Source: Cloacibacillus sp. An23 (GTDB lineage Bacteria; Synergistota; Synergistia; Synergistales; Synergistaceae). Taken from it: 64,000 nucleotides of DNA. Shown in pieces: positions 10,117 to 18,494 of this stretch. The notes under the pieces are model-generated. The model searched no databases, was not told the origin of the DNA, and was given only the letters and a program-made list of their open reading frames with translations. The DNA lies in contig NZ_NFJQ01000003.1 of assembly GCF_002159945.1 (NCBI RefSeq), positions 62,001-126,000 of the forward strand, read 5' to 3'. Both the position numbers and the translations under genes were made by a program. How positions within the stretch are numbered: position 1 is the first letter of the stretch; every line of letters begins with the position of its first letter.

Positions 10117-10170
10117 ACGCAGCCGCCCGCAGGTCCGGAACAAAGTCCTGGCGGGCGGCCTGCGCTTTAT
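10117..10170. terminator. Bidirectional terminator between convergent genes
   Basis: CGCAGCCGCCCGC (10117-10129) pairs with GCGGGCGGCCTGCG (10150-10163) with a one-base bulge; TTTATT follows on the plus side. It separates the creatininase operon from the convergent EamA gene. Confidence 0.75.
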
Positions 10171-10217
10171 TAGGCCTCGCGCGACCCGGCTTCCCGTGCC
10201 GGCCGGCGCGCCGCTAT

Positions 10218-11114
10218 TTAATTGCCGCCGTTCCTTATCTTCTGCGAAATATACACGCCCCCCAATATCAGCGCGCCGCCGGCGACCGCGAACGGCGTGA
10301 TGCGCTCGCCGAGCACGAGCGCGGAAAAAAGCATCGTCAGAGGCGGCGTCACGTAGATAAGGTTGTTAGCCTTCACCGCGCCGAGATTCCAAATAACGAT
10401 GTTCCAGCCCCACGTGCAGAAAGCCGAGGCGAAAAGCGCGAGGAAAAGGATATTCGCGGCGACCGCCGGGCGCGCGAGCATCGCCGGGTGCAGGTCTATG
10501 ACAGGCGTCGCGGCGAGAACGAGCAGCGAAAGCAGAGTGTAAAAAAGCATCTTGCGCGCCGTCTGCACCGGAGTGTACGACGTTCCCGCGCCCTTCACGA
10601 CGATGCTGTAAGCCGCGAAGGCGCAGGCCGCGCAGAGCGCGAGAAAATCCCCAAGCGGATTCAGCTTAAGCACGAAATGCCCGTTGAAAATAATGAGAAA
10701 GATGCCCGCGATGCAGAGCACGCTGCCCGCCGCGAAAGCGCGCGAAAGTTTCTCGTTCTTCGTAAAAAAGTGCGCGGCAATGCCGGTCAGCAGCGGAGAA
10801 ATCCCGCATAGCAGAACGACGTTTGAAGCCGTACTGTACGAAAGCGCCGTGTTCTCGCACAGAAAATAGAGCGTCACGCCGAGCAGCCCCGCCGAGGCGA
10901 GCCGCAGCTCGTCGCGCAGATCGGCCGGCTTCATAAAGCGCGGGCTCGCCGCGACGAAAACGGCGTAGGCGAGCGCGACGCGGTAAAGCAGTATCTCCCC
11001 CGGCTCGAGATACGTCAGCAGATACTTCGTCGATACGAAAGTGACGCTCCAAATAAAAGTAACCGCCGCCGCCAGCCCGTAACTGAACAGCCGCCCGCAT
11101 CTCCGAAACTCCAT
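10218..11114 (-). CDS. EamA/DMT-family transporter
   Basis: 298 residues from the ATG at 11112-11114, which has GGAGGTGGCGGCGGT just upstream; a longer frame exists but lacks a ribosome site. Ten membrane helices in two EamA repeats: the first ends with FLIIFNGHFVLKLNPLGDFLAL, the second with TPFAVAGGALILGGVYISQK. Members export amino acids or other metabolites across the inner membrane. It stands alone, convergent with the creatininase operon, so no substrate hint comes from neighbours. Confidence 0.9.
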   Translation of the reverse strand: MEFRRCGRLFSYGLAAAVTFIWSVTFVSTKYLLTYLEPGEILLYRVALAYAVFVAASPRFMKPADLRDELRLASAGLLGVTLYFLCENTALSYSTASNVVLLCGISPLLTGIAAHFFTKNEKLSRAFAAGSVLCIAGIFLIIFNGHFVLKLNPLGDFLALCAACAFAAYSIVVKGAGTSYTPVQTARKMLFYTLLSLLVLAATPVIDLHPAMLARPAVAANILFLALFASAFCTWGWNIVIWNLGAVKANNLIYVTPPLTMLFSALVLGERITPFAVAGGALILGGVYISQKIRNGGN

Positions 11115-11355
11115 ACCGCCGCCACCTCCGTGAAGATTCAAAACGTCGCCATAAATTATACAGCGCGCCGCGCGGCGGCGTATTGGAGGAAATTGTTTCG
11201 ACAAAGCCACCTGCCTTTATCTGAGCTTAACAATTTCTTACGATAACTTTTTCTTGCAGGCCTATTTCCTCATATCCATAAATATCTTTGATACTTGAGT
11301 AAAGAATTTAAAATGTTAATGAAAAAAATAAATGGATCATATTATTTTTATTTAT

Positions 11356-11385
11356 TTGATTAATACAACAATACTTTTTTATAAT
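11356..11385 (+). promoter_or_regulatory. Promoter of the GltS-like gene
   Basis: -35 TTGATT (11356-11361), 18-base spacer, perfect -10 TATAAT (11380-11385) in an AT-rich stretch. The predicted transcript has a leader of roughly 180 nt before the carrier gene. Confidence 0.65.
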
Positions 11386-11440
11386 ATAACAAAGCTACAA
11401 AAAATATAAATAATTATTAAATCAATAGGGAGGAATTACC

Positions 11441-11528
11441 ATGTAAGGTAACGCCGTATGTGTATTATTGTCGTTTTGGGATGATTTCTTTAAAGCCTGT
11501 TGGCTGGAATCTAAAATCATCGTTTTTT
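11441..11528 (+). promoter_or_regulatory. Leader with start-stop codon pair, short peptide and terminator
   Basis: GGGAGG (11428-11433) sits seven bases before ATG-TAA (11441-11446), a start codon immediately followed by a stop. A second short frame, M-C-I-I-V-V-L-G (11458-11484), has AAGG upstream. Its stop codon lies inside the 5-prime arm of a hairpin: GATGATTT (11480-11487) with AAATCATC (11514-11521), an inner AGCC-TGTT-GGCT stem, and then G plus six T (to 11528). A ribosome finishing the peptide would open the terminator arm. Function is inferred. Confidence 0.6.
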
Positions 11529-11569
11529 CATTGTGACGTACATTTCTAATTGACAAGGAGGGAATAGTT

Positions 11570-12922
11570 ATGACATTTTGGAATGTCGTAATGGACTTTG
11601 GCATCATGAGCGGATTAATTTTGCTGAGCCAATTCTTAAGAGCAAGGCTGACGTTCATGCAGTCATGGTTTATTCCTGCATCTCTGCTTGCCGGGTTGAT
11701 TGGGCTGCTTTTGGGGCCGAACGGTTTAGGAATCATCCCGTTTTCATCTGCGTTCGGCCAATACTCCGGCGTACTGATAGCTCTGGTGTTTGCCGCCTTG
11801 CCGCTTTCTCAGGAGAAAAGCTCTGCTGCCAATGAAAATGTCGGCAAGCCGGTAAGAGAGATGTGGAGTTTTCAGTTGATCGTATTTCTCGGCCAGCATT
11901 CGATGGCTATGATATTAGGTGTACTTCTCTTTGTTCCTATTTTCGCTACGCCGGACGGCTTTGGTTTCATGCTTCCTGTCGGTTTTGTCGGAGGACACGG
12001 AACAGCCGCCGCAGTAGGAGATTCCTTCGCAAAGCTTGGATGGGACGAAGCTATGGCGCTCGGCATGACTTCCGCGACGGTCGGAATATTGACAGGACTG
12101 TTCATAGGCATAGCCCTGATTAAATATGGCACAATCAAAGGATACGCAAGTTATATCTCAAATTTCGTTGACTTGCCCAAGAGTTTCCGTACAGGGCTGA
12201 TTCCAAGCGGCGAGCGTGAGGAAATGGGAAAGGAAACATTTTCCAGTATTTCCGTTGACCCGCTAGCAATGCACGCGGCGTTGCTGTTCTTTATAGTCTT
12301 TTGTGCCAAGTCGATTGCCGATGGAGTACTGCTGATTAATAAAAACTTTAGTTTGCCGATATTCTCTCTATCCGTCTTAGTAGGTTTTCTGCTTATGAAA
12401 ATATTGAGAATGGGCGGCGGAGAGAAATATATCGATAAAAAGGTCATTACCAGGTTGGGGTCTACGTTTACAGACTACCTTGTCGGCTTCGGCGTAGCAT
12501 CCATAACACCAAGCGTAGTCGTAAGCTATGCTCTCCCTTTGACGATACTTTTTGCTTTTGGCGTCCTTTATAACTTCTGGCTGGCGCTGTGGTTTGCGCC
12601 AAGAGTTTTCACAAAGGATTGGTTTGAAAAAGGGATTTTCACATATGGTTGGGCATCCGGCGTCGCCGCGATAGGTATTACTCTTTTAAGAGTCTGTGAT
12701 CCTAATTTCAAAAGCACGACGCTTGACGACTATTCAATATCATATCTGTTCAGCAATATGTGGGGTGAATTGATTATCATCACATTCGCTCCGATCATGA
12801 TCGCCAACGGCCTGGTGCTGCCATACACAGGCGCCTTAGTCACGGCGCTGATTATAGTGGTATTGGTATCCTGGAAAGTGCTGAAAGTATTCCACGCACC
12901 TATCCATAAGAGTACTAATTAA
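11570..12922 (+). CDS. GltS-type sodium/carboxylate symporter
   Basis: 450 residues and about 12 membrane helices. Two half-repeats carry the family glycine motif: GFVGGHGTAAAVGDSFA (about residues 137-153) and a later GVASITPSVVVSY-type region. Compared with true glutamate permeases the second half is divergent. AAGGAGGG precedes the ATG. Third-position A/T is more frequent than in the ilv genes. It is followed by an ornithine cyclodeaminase-family gene, so an amino acid or amino-acid-like substrate is likely. Confidence 0.85.
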   Translation: MTFWNVVMDFGIMSGLILLSQFLRARLTFMQSWFIPASLLAGLIGLLLGPNGLGIIPFSSAFGQYSGVLIALVFAALPLSQEKSSAANENVGKPVREMWSFQLIVFLGQHSMAMILGVLLFVPIFATPDGFGFMLPVGFVGGHGTAAAVGDSFAKLGWDEAMALGMTSATVGILTGLFIGIALIKYGTIKGYASYISNFVDLPKSFRTGLIPSGEREEMGKETFSSISVDPLAMHAALLFFIVFCAKSIADGVLLINKNFSLPIFSLSVLVGFLLMKILRMGGGEKYIDKKVITRLGSTFTDYLVGFGVASITPSVVVSYALPLTILFAFGVLYNFWLALWFAPRVFTKDWFEKGIFTYGWASGVAAIGITLLRVCDPNFKSTTLDDYSISYLFSNMWGELIIITFAPIMIANGLVLPYTGALVTALIIVVLVSWKVLKVFHAPIHKSTN

Positions 12923-13022
12923 TAAACGAAGCACTTTAATTTCACTGTATGCCTTGGACACGGTCATCGCCGTCCACAGGCCGTCAGCGATAATAAATAA
13001 TTATGTAAAGGGGATATGTCTT

Positions 13023-14144
13023 ATGAGCGGCAAGGTTGATTTTCTGTATCTTTCAGAGCCTGATATGATAAAGGCAGGAGTTTTGGATTCAAAGAAATGT
13101 GTGGACACGGTGGAAGAAGTTTTCCGCTTACTGTCCAGGGGAGATTACCTGATGGGCGGACCAAAGGAAAACAGCCACGGCGTGATGCTGTGGTTCCCGG
13201 AACAGCCGCGCTTTAATATGCCCGTAGCAGGCCCGGACAGACGCTTTATGGCGATGATCGCATATCTGGGCGGAAGGTTTAACGTATGCGGAGAAAAGTG
13301 GTACGGCTCGAATGTCGAGAATCCTGCGGCACGGCACTTGCCTCGTTCGATTCTTATGATCGTTCTTAACGACCCGGTATCCTCGGCGCCGCTTGCATTC
13401 ATGTCGGGAAATCTTGTAAGCGCTATGCGGACCGGCGCTGTGCCAGGCGTTGCAGCCCGCCACCTTGCCAAACAGGACGCGGAGACGGCCGGTATCTTCG
13501 GAGCGGGCGTCATCAGCAGGGCGTCTCTTTTAGCGATCAACGCCGGACGCCCGTCTATCAAAACTGCCTGGGTTTATGACATAATAAAGGAGAAAAGCGA
13601 AGCGTTTGCCGAAGAGATGAAGGCCAATGGCATACAGGTGCATGTTGCGGAGTCGCCTGAAGAATGCGTCAGAAATTCCGATGTCATTGCGGTTGCGACA
13701 TCCGGCAAAAACGCGGTGCATATTGAAGAATCTTGGATGAAGGACGGTGCTTTGCTTGCGACCAGCGGAGTCGTGGATGTTTCCGACGAGTTCTGTCTGA
13801 ATCACAAGATTGTTGTCGATAACTGGAAAATGCACCAGGAATGGCGCGAAGACGGGCTCAATAGCAAGGAAGGGTTAAAATCTTTGTCTACTTGGGCTCC
13901 GACGCATCAGGTCATCAGGCTGCAGGTCGAAGGAAAACTTGACGAAGATAAAGATATCATTAATCTTGGAGATGTTGTTGAGAAAAAGGTTCCAGGGCGC
14001 ACCGATGAAAAAGAAAAAATATTCTTCGTCGCCGGAGGCATGCCTGTTAATGATGTAGCGTGGAGCTACGATGTGTATAAGAATGCTATCGCCAATAACA
14101 TCGGTATTAAACTCAATCTTTGGGAGGAGCCGCACTGGTTCTAA
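13023..14144 (+). CDS. Ornithine cyclodeaminase / mu-crystallin family protein
   Basis: 373 residues from the ATG at 13023 (AAAGGGG upstream). The central Rossmann part reads AGIFGAGVISRASLLAI (nucleotide motif GAG-I/V), followed by DVIAVATSGKNAVH. The N-terminal SAMRTGAVPGVAARHLA is the usual substrate-side helix of the family. Members include ornithine cyclodeaminase, alanine dehydrogenase and ketimine reductases; a subgroup is annotated as tyramine oxidase subunit B. The long insert and C-terminal VAGGMPVNDVAWSYDVYKNA fit that subgroup better than true ornithine cyclodeaminase. Co-transcribed with the GltS-like carrier. Confidence 0.75.
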   Translation: MSGKVDFLYLSEPDMIKAGVLDSKKCVDTVEEVFRLLSRGDYLMGGPKENSHGVMLWFPEQPRFNMPVAGPDRRFMAMIAYLGGRFNVCGEKWYGSNVENPAARHLPRSILMIVLNDPVSSAPLAFMSGNLVSAMRTGAVPGVAARHLAKQDAETAGIFGAGVISRASLLAINAGRPSIKTAWVYDIIKEKSEAFAEEMKANGIQVHVAESPEECVRNSDVIAVATSGKNAVHIEESWMKDGALLATSGVVDVSDEFCLNHKIVVDNWKMHQEWREDGLNSKEGLKSLSTWAPTHQVIRLQVEGKLDEDKDIINLGDVVEKKVPGRTDEKEKIFFVAGGMPVNDVAWSYDVYKNAIANNIGIKLNLWEEPHWF

Positions 14145-14223
14145 TTTTCTGACTGGTTTCTCTATGTGATTTTACAAGAGTAATTAGCTTAAGAAACAGT
14201 TCAAGTGACATTAGATAAGTAAT

Positions 14224-14269
14224 GACCTCCCGGAGCTTATATTTTGCTTCGCATAAGCTTCGGGAAGTC
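14224..14269. promoter_or_regulatory. Long inverted repeat upstream of the LysR gene
   Basis: Arms at 14224-14240 and 14253-14269 (GAC-TCCCGGAGCTTAT against ATAAGCTTCGGGA-GTC) form a 16-pair hairpin with one G-T pair and one mismatch. There is no T run after it. It may end the preceding transcript or serve as an operator for the LysR protein; the sequence does not decide. Confidence 0.5.
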
Positions 14270-14317
14270 AATTATGAATGGTATTTATTAAATAAACGGA
14301 GGAATGTTCGTGAGAAT

Positions 14318-15202
14318 ATGGAATTAAAAAATATATATACTTTTCTTCGAGTTGCTGAGCTCGGCAGCTTTACGAAAGCAGCAAATGAGTTGGGCTATTC
14401 GCAGTCGACGATAACGGTACAGATAAAACAACTGGAAAATGAATTAGGGTTCTTATTGTTTGACAGGATTGGTAAAAGCGTTTCTATTACATCTAAAGGA
14501 GAAGAATTTATAATATACGCAAATAGATTTGCACGTCTGGAAATGGAAGCGCTTAACTTAGGCAACGCCGACAGCTCTGTCGGCGGCGCTTTGCGTGTCG
14601 GTGTGCCGGAATCGCTTTTGATTTGGGATTTGCCGCGTCTTATCACCGAATATCATGAACTGTATCCTAAAGTAAATCTTGAAGTTACTGTCGCGAACGG
14701 ATCTAATCTATACAAATTCCTTCGGGAAAATATGTTGGATGTTATTTATCTGATAGATAATATATCATATAGAAAAGACTATATAAAAGAAGCTATCTCT
14801 CCAGTCAATCTCAGTTTTGTTACACACCCGAATAATTTGCTATGCCGCCGTCAGCAACTACATTTATCAGAGATAGCAAAAGAGCCCTTGATTCTAACAG
14901 AGCGAAACGCCATTTATAGAAAATGTCTGGATATAGAAGCGGCGCGAAACGATATCGAGCTTGTTCCTATCCTTGAAATAGAGAGCCTTGAACTTATCTT
15001 GCGTTTAGTAAAAATGGGGATGGGGATATCTTTTATGCCCAATTTTACGGTACAGGAAAGTCTAGAAAACAAAGAACTTGCTCTCCTTGATGTATGCTGT
15101 AGTTCGTTTCACTTATGGAGTCAAGTTGTATACCACAAGAATAAATTTATATCACCACAGATAGAGGCGTTCATACAACTTATAAAAAAACGACAATTGT
15201 AG
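14318..15202 (+). CDS. LysR-family transcriptional regulator
   Basis: 294 residues from the ATG at 14318; GGAGG lies about 12 bases upstream. N-terminal winged helix-turn-helix: FLRVAELGSFTKAANELGYS then QSTITVQIKQLENELGFLLF. The periplasmic-binding-like effector domain covers about residues 90-290. Its AT-rich codon use matches the preceding carrier and cyclodeaminase-family genes. It most likely controls that pair, though it is not divergent from them as is usual for LysR regulators. Confidence 0.9.
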   Translation: MELKNIYTFLRVAELGSFTKAANELGYSQSTITVQIKQLENELGFLLFDRIGKSVSITSKGEEFIIYANRFARLEMEALNLGNADSSVGGALRVGVPESLLIWDLPRLITEYHELYPKVNLEVTVANGSNLYKFLRENMLDVIYLIDNISYRKDYIKEAISPVNLSFVTHPNNLLCRRQQLHLSEIAKEPLILTERNAIYRKCLDIEAARNDIELVPILEIESLELILRLVKMGMGISFMPNFTVQESLENKELALLDVCCSSFHLWSQVVYHKNKFISPQIEAFIQLIKKRQL

Positions 15203-15337
15203 TGCTGTTTTTATTTTTAGAAATGTGTTAGTAGGTATTTATGAATCTATAGTATGTTATTGACCACGGCTCACAAATAAATCGTCTTTGCGCAGTGTAG
15301 AATCAATGAATGATTACATTGTGTCAATATTGTTCTG

Positions 15338-16348
15338 TTATCGTAAGATACGTTGTGCGTGACAATTCGCCCCGTCCTGTGCGTTTTCTCCCTCTCTCCG
15401 TCCAATATCTATCATTATGTCCCGCGCCTTGCGTATTACTTCGGCGGCTTTTTTGATGTTCGCGCTCTGCTCTTCCACTGGCACGTCTACGAAGGCGTCG
15501 AAGGGGTTGTGCAGCTGCGCGCAGCCGACGTACATGGATTCTCCCGCGAATGCCATGTATGTCGCGCCGGGGAAAAGTCCGGCGAATTCGGTTATGTCTT
15601 CTAGCACTTGGGGCGTGAGTATGTAGAAGGCTGTGTGTCCGTCTTCCGCGAAGACGGAAAATTTTCGGTTGAAGGCGGCGTTTTCTGTTTCGATTTTGTG
15701 CGGGAGAGTGCGGCCCTTCATTTTGCCGCTTTCTTTGCTTGAGAATATCTGCACGGGCGTTTCGCTGATTTTAAATTCGTGGAAGGCGGAGAATATTATG
15801 ACCTGCCCTTCGAAGAGCGTCGCGGCTGAGGCCGTGTCGAAGGTCTCGACGCTGCCGGAGCAGAAGCGTATCCGGTCGTAAACTCCTTCGAAGTAGTCTT
15901 TCGACTTGAAATATGTCTCAGAGCTTACTGGAAGGAGCTTCGCCTTCGCGATGCCGCCGAATGGGAGGCCGCGCCCCGCCGTGTATTTCAGCTCTGAGAA
16001 GCCCGGCGTCTCTCTCATTTTCGTCAGCACGTACTTGTTTTTATAGTTCTGGTTGAATAGGTTGTACGAGCGCGACCAGAAGAGCATAGAGCAGACGGCG
16101 TAAAAAGCCGCCGCGACGCAGAATGAGAGCATGAGGCCGCCCGCGGCCATCGCGCCCGCGCCTATCGCCGCCTGCCAGTGTCCTTCCGCTATGTACCGAA
16201 TGAAATGCCTTTGGCGGAACAACGTGACAACGACGCCCATGGCGAAAACGGCCTTCGCGCCTTTGATCGCGAGGAAGGTCAGGCGGCACACCCTTTTGCG
16301 CATTTTTTCCAGCTTTACGCCGCTTATGTTCTGTTCGACTACGGCCAT
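15338..16348 (-). CDS. DUF3137-type membrane protein
   Basis: 336 residues from the ATG at 16346-16348, with AAAGGACGGAG upstream and 16 bases after the preceding gene. Two membrane segments lie near residues 23-45 and 63-95. The remainder is soluble and predicted cytoplasmic, with KLLPVSSETYFKSKDYFEGVYDR and later LFEGQVIIF typical of DUF3137 proteins. Function is unknown. It forms a pair with the upstream DUF1266 protein. Confidence 0.7.
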   Translation of the reverse strand: MAVVEQNISGVKLEKMRKRVCRLTFLAIKGAKAVFAMGVVVTLFRQRHFIRYIAEGHWQAAIGAGAMAAGGLMLSFCVAAAFYAVCSMLFWSRSYNLFNQNYKNKYVLTKMRETPGFSELKYTAGRGLPFGGIAKAKLLPVSSETYFKSKDYFEGVYDRIRFCSGSVETFDTASAATLFEGQVIIFSAFHEFKISETPVQIFSSKESGKMKGRTLPHKIETENAAFNRKFSVFAEDGHTAFYILTPQVLEDITEFAGLFPGATYMAFAGESMYVGCAQLHNPFDAFVDVPVEEQSANIKKAAEVIRKARDIMIDIGRREGENAQDGANCHAQRILR

Positions 16349-16364
16349 CGTCCGGCTCCGTCCT

Positions 16365-17264
16365 TTACTGCTGCGCGTTTTTCGCGGCGTAATATTCACT
16401 GTATTCGGGCATGAAGCCGAATCTGTCGGTTATCACTTCTTTTGAGAGCGGCGTGTCGAACGCGACCGCCGCGTACGGGATTTTTTTGTAGGGCTTGTCT
16501 CCGTTCAGGAGCGCCTCGTATATTTTCCAGCGTTTCGCGGTCGAGGAGTCCGGGTCTCCGGCGTTTTCCCTCAGCCAGTACTGCCCGCCGAGCAGGTAGC
16601 TTTCCATCATTTCTTCCCAGCAGGTGAAGGCGGCCTGCGCCAGCTTCCCCGCGTCCACGCCGATGTCGAGGACTTCCTCCATCGAGACGTACCCGGCGTA
16701 GTAGCAGTTCTGCACGATGTAGGCGGCGCGGCCGGCGTCCCAGCCGAGCAGCGCGTTTTCGCCGTACCGGCGGTAGGCCATGAGCATTTTGGGAAGGAAA
16801 CTGTCCTCGTCGGCTTTCTGGTCCGTCTTCTGCGCCGCGGCGATGAGCTCTTCTTCGGAACAACCGGAGTAGAGGGATTCGAGCCGGCGCATTTCCTCGC
16901 CGTACCACGCCCTCATGCCGCCTTTGACGAGTTTCCTCATCTCTCTTACCGCGCCCTCGTGCCCCTGTATGCCCCAGTATTCCAGGAGCATTTTCCTAAT
17001 CGAGGCGAGCAGCTTTTCGTCGTGTTCCCAGCGCGGGTTGAAGATTCCGCCCATCAGGCGGAAGTCGCCGCCGTTCAGCGCGAGCAGGATGGAGCCCGCC
17101 GTGTTCATCCATTGCAGCGTAGGGGAGAGCGGGCTGAACATGCGCCGCTTCTCGGCTTTTTTCTTCTGCAGGCGCAGGACGAGGGCCCGCATTGCGAAGA
17201 CAAAGGCGAGGGCCCCGCCTATCCAGCATGCTAATGCTGCGAACGGCTCTAACGCTGGGTGCAT
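16365..17264 (-). CDS. DUF1266 membrane-anchored protein
   Basis: 299 residues. One N-terminal membrane helix (about residues 9-28) is followed by a basic stretch RLQKKKAEKRR. The C-terminal half carries the DUF1266 pattern LGWDAGRAAYIVQNCYYAGY and AFTCWEEMMESYLLGGQYW, as in E. coli YbeR/YbeU. The biochemical role of this domain is not known. Directly upstream of the DUF3137 gene on the same strand, so the two probably act together. Confidence 0.75.
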   Translation of the reverse strand: MHPALEPFAALACWIGGALAFVFAMRALVLRLQKKKAEKRRMFSPLSPTLQWMNTAGSILLALNGGDFRLMGGIFNPRWEHDEKLLASIRKMLLEYWGIQGHEGAVREMRKLVKGGMRAWYGEEMRRLESLYSGCSEEELIAAAQKTDQKADEDSFLPKMLMAYRRYGENALLGWDAGRAAYIVQNCYYAGYVSMEEVLDIGVDAGKLAQAAFTCWEEMMESYLLGGQYWLRENAGDPDSSTAKRWKIYEALLNGDKPYKKIPYAAVAFDTPLSKEVITDRFGFMPEYSEYYAAKNAQQ

Positions 17265-17406
17265 TTTTCACCGTTTCCTTTCTTTCGTAAATTTCAAGAC
17301 AAGAGCAGGGCGTTTGAAAATTTTTATTTTCCTCTCCGCGCGCCCGTACGAGAATAACTGCCGCGGCGCTTCGGCGTTCGCCTTTCACGCTTGATACGCG
17401 CGCGGC

Positions 17407-18294
17407 CTAGTCCGTGATTATCTCGCGGAAGCGCCTGTGCTGCCAGAGCCACTGGCCGGGGTTGGCGCGGATCATTTTCTCGTAGACCTTGTTCATTTCG
17501 ACGGTCTGATATTTGATGGCGTCGTCGCGGCTGAGCTCCTTCGGCGCGGGCGGGAGCGGCGGCCCCATCTTTACCGCGAATTTAAAGGGTTCGAGGCGGC
17601 GCAGCGCGAAAGGCATCAGCGGCGCGCCCGTGAGGACGGAGAAGGCCGCGGGGCCTGTCGCCGTGCCGGTCTCGTGTCCAAACAGCGGCGCTTTGAAGCC
17701 GTCGTCGCCGTGCTGGTCGGCGAGCGCGCCGAAGCAGCCGTTTTTCTTTATCAGCGATATGACGCGGATCATCGGCGCGTGCTTGTCTATCGTCTGAAGG
17801 CCCGACGCAGCGCGCAGCGTCGCTATGAGTTTGCGCTGGAACGGGCTGTCCGACTGGCGCACGACGCCGCAGAAGGGCCAGCGGCGCGAGTACCACGCGG
17901 GCGACAGCTCCCAGTTGCCTAGGTGCGCGGAGAATATTACGAGCCCTTTGCCCGCGGCGTACGCCTTTTCGATATGTTCCGCGCCCTCCACGCTGACGAC
18001 CATGCGGTCGATGAGCGTCGGGTCGTGCTGCCACGCGAGCAGCTCGACGCCCGTCCATATCATGCTCTCGTAGGACTCAGCGAGAATCTTCTCGCGCTCG
18101 GCTTTGCTTTTTTCCGGGAAGCAGAGCATGATGTTGCGGCGCGCCACGTCCTTGCGTATGCCGAGGAATTTTATCAGAGCGATAAGCGGCAGCGCCAGCG
18201 CCTTCGCGCGCCAGCCGGGGCGTATACTCCGCGCGAACGCCATAAAGGCGCGCACCTGCATGTCGGTTATTTTGTTTCTTGTTTCTTCGTTCAA
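17407..18294 (-). CDS. Lipid A biosynthesis acyltransferase (LpxL/HtrB family)
   Basis: 295 residues if started at the TTG at 18292-18294, which is nine bases after AAGGA; a TTG nine bases further upstream is too close to that site. Catalytic HX4E motif: HLGNWE in FSAHLGNWELSPAW. DQHGDDG and the C-terminal NPGQWLWQHRRFR are family features. These enzymes add secondary acyl chains to lipid A at the inner membrane, which implies a lipopolysaccharide outer membrane. Single-gene unit. Confidence 0.9.
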   Translation of the reverse strand: MNEETRNKITDMQVRAFMAFARSIRPGWRAKALALPLIALIKFLGIRKDVARRNIMLCFPEKSKAEREKILAESYESMIWTGVELLAWQHDPTLIDRMVVSVEGAEHIEKAYAAGKGLVIFSAHLGNWELSPAWYSRRWPFCGVVRQSDSPFQRKLIATLRAASGLQTIDKHAPMIRVISLIKKNGCFGALADQHGDDGFKAPLFGHETGTATGPAAFSVLTGAPLMPFALRRLEPFKFAVKMGPPLPPAPKELSRDDAIKYQTVEMNKVYEKMIRANPGQWLWQHRRFREIITD

Positions 18295-18417
18295 AAACGT
18301 CAATCCTTTTTATACACTACAAAATCAAACGCAACGTAATGTGTCACATAACGTTATATATTATATCAAGATATGTATAGGAAAAGGGAAGCTGCAAAAT
18401 TACCAAATAGCGGGACA

Positions 18418-18455
18418 AGAAGAACACGTGTCTTAATAAAGGCACGTGTTCTTCT
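18418..18455. terminator. 13-bp perfect hairpin after the TTT operon
   Basis: AGAAGAACACGTG (18418-18430) pairs perfectly with CACGTGTTCTTCT (18443-18455) across a 12-base loop. It lies 40 bases beyond the tctA stop codon. There is no strong T run outside the stem, so it may act mainly as an RNA 3-prime end stabiliser. Confidence 0.6.
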
Positions 18456-18494
18456 ACTTTACTATAACTTTAAGTTAAGTAGTATTAGAAATGC

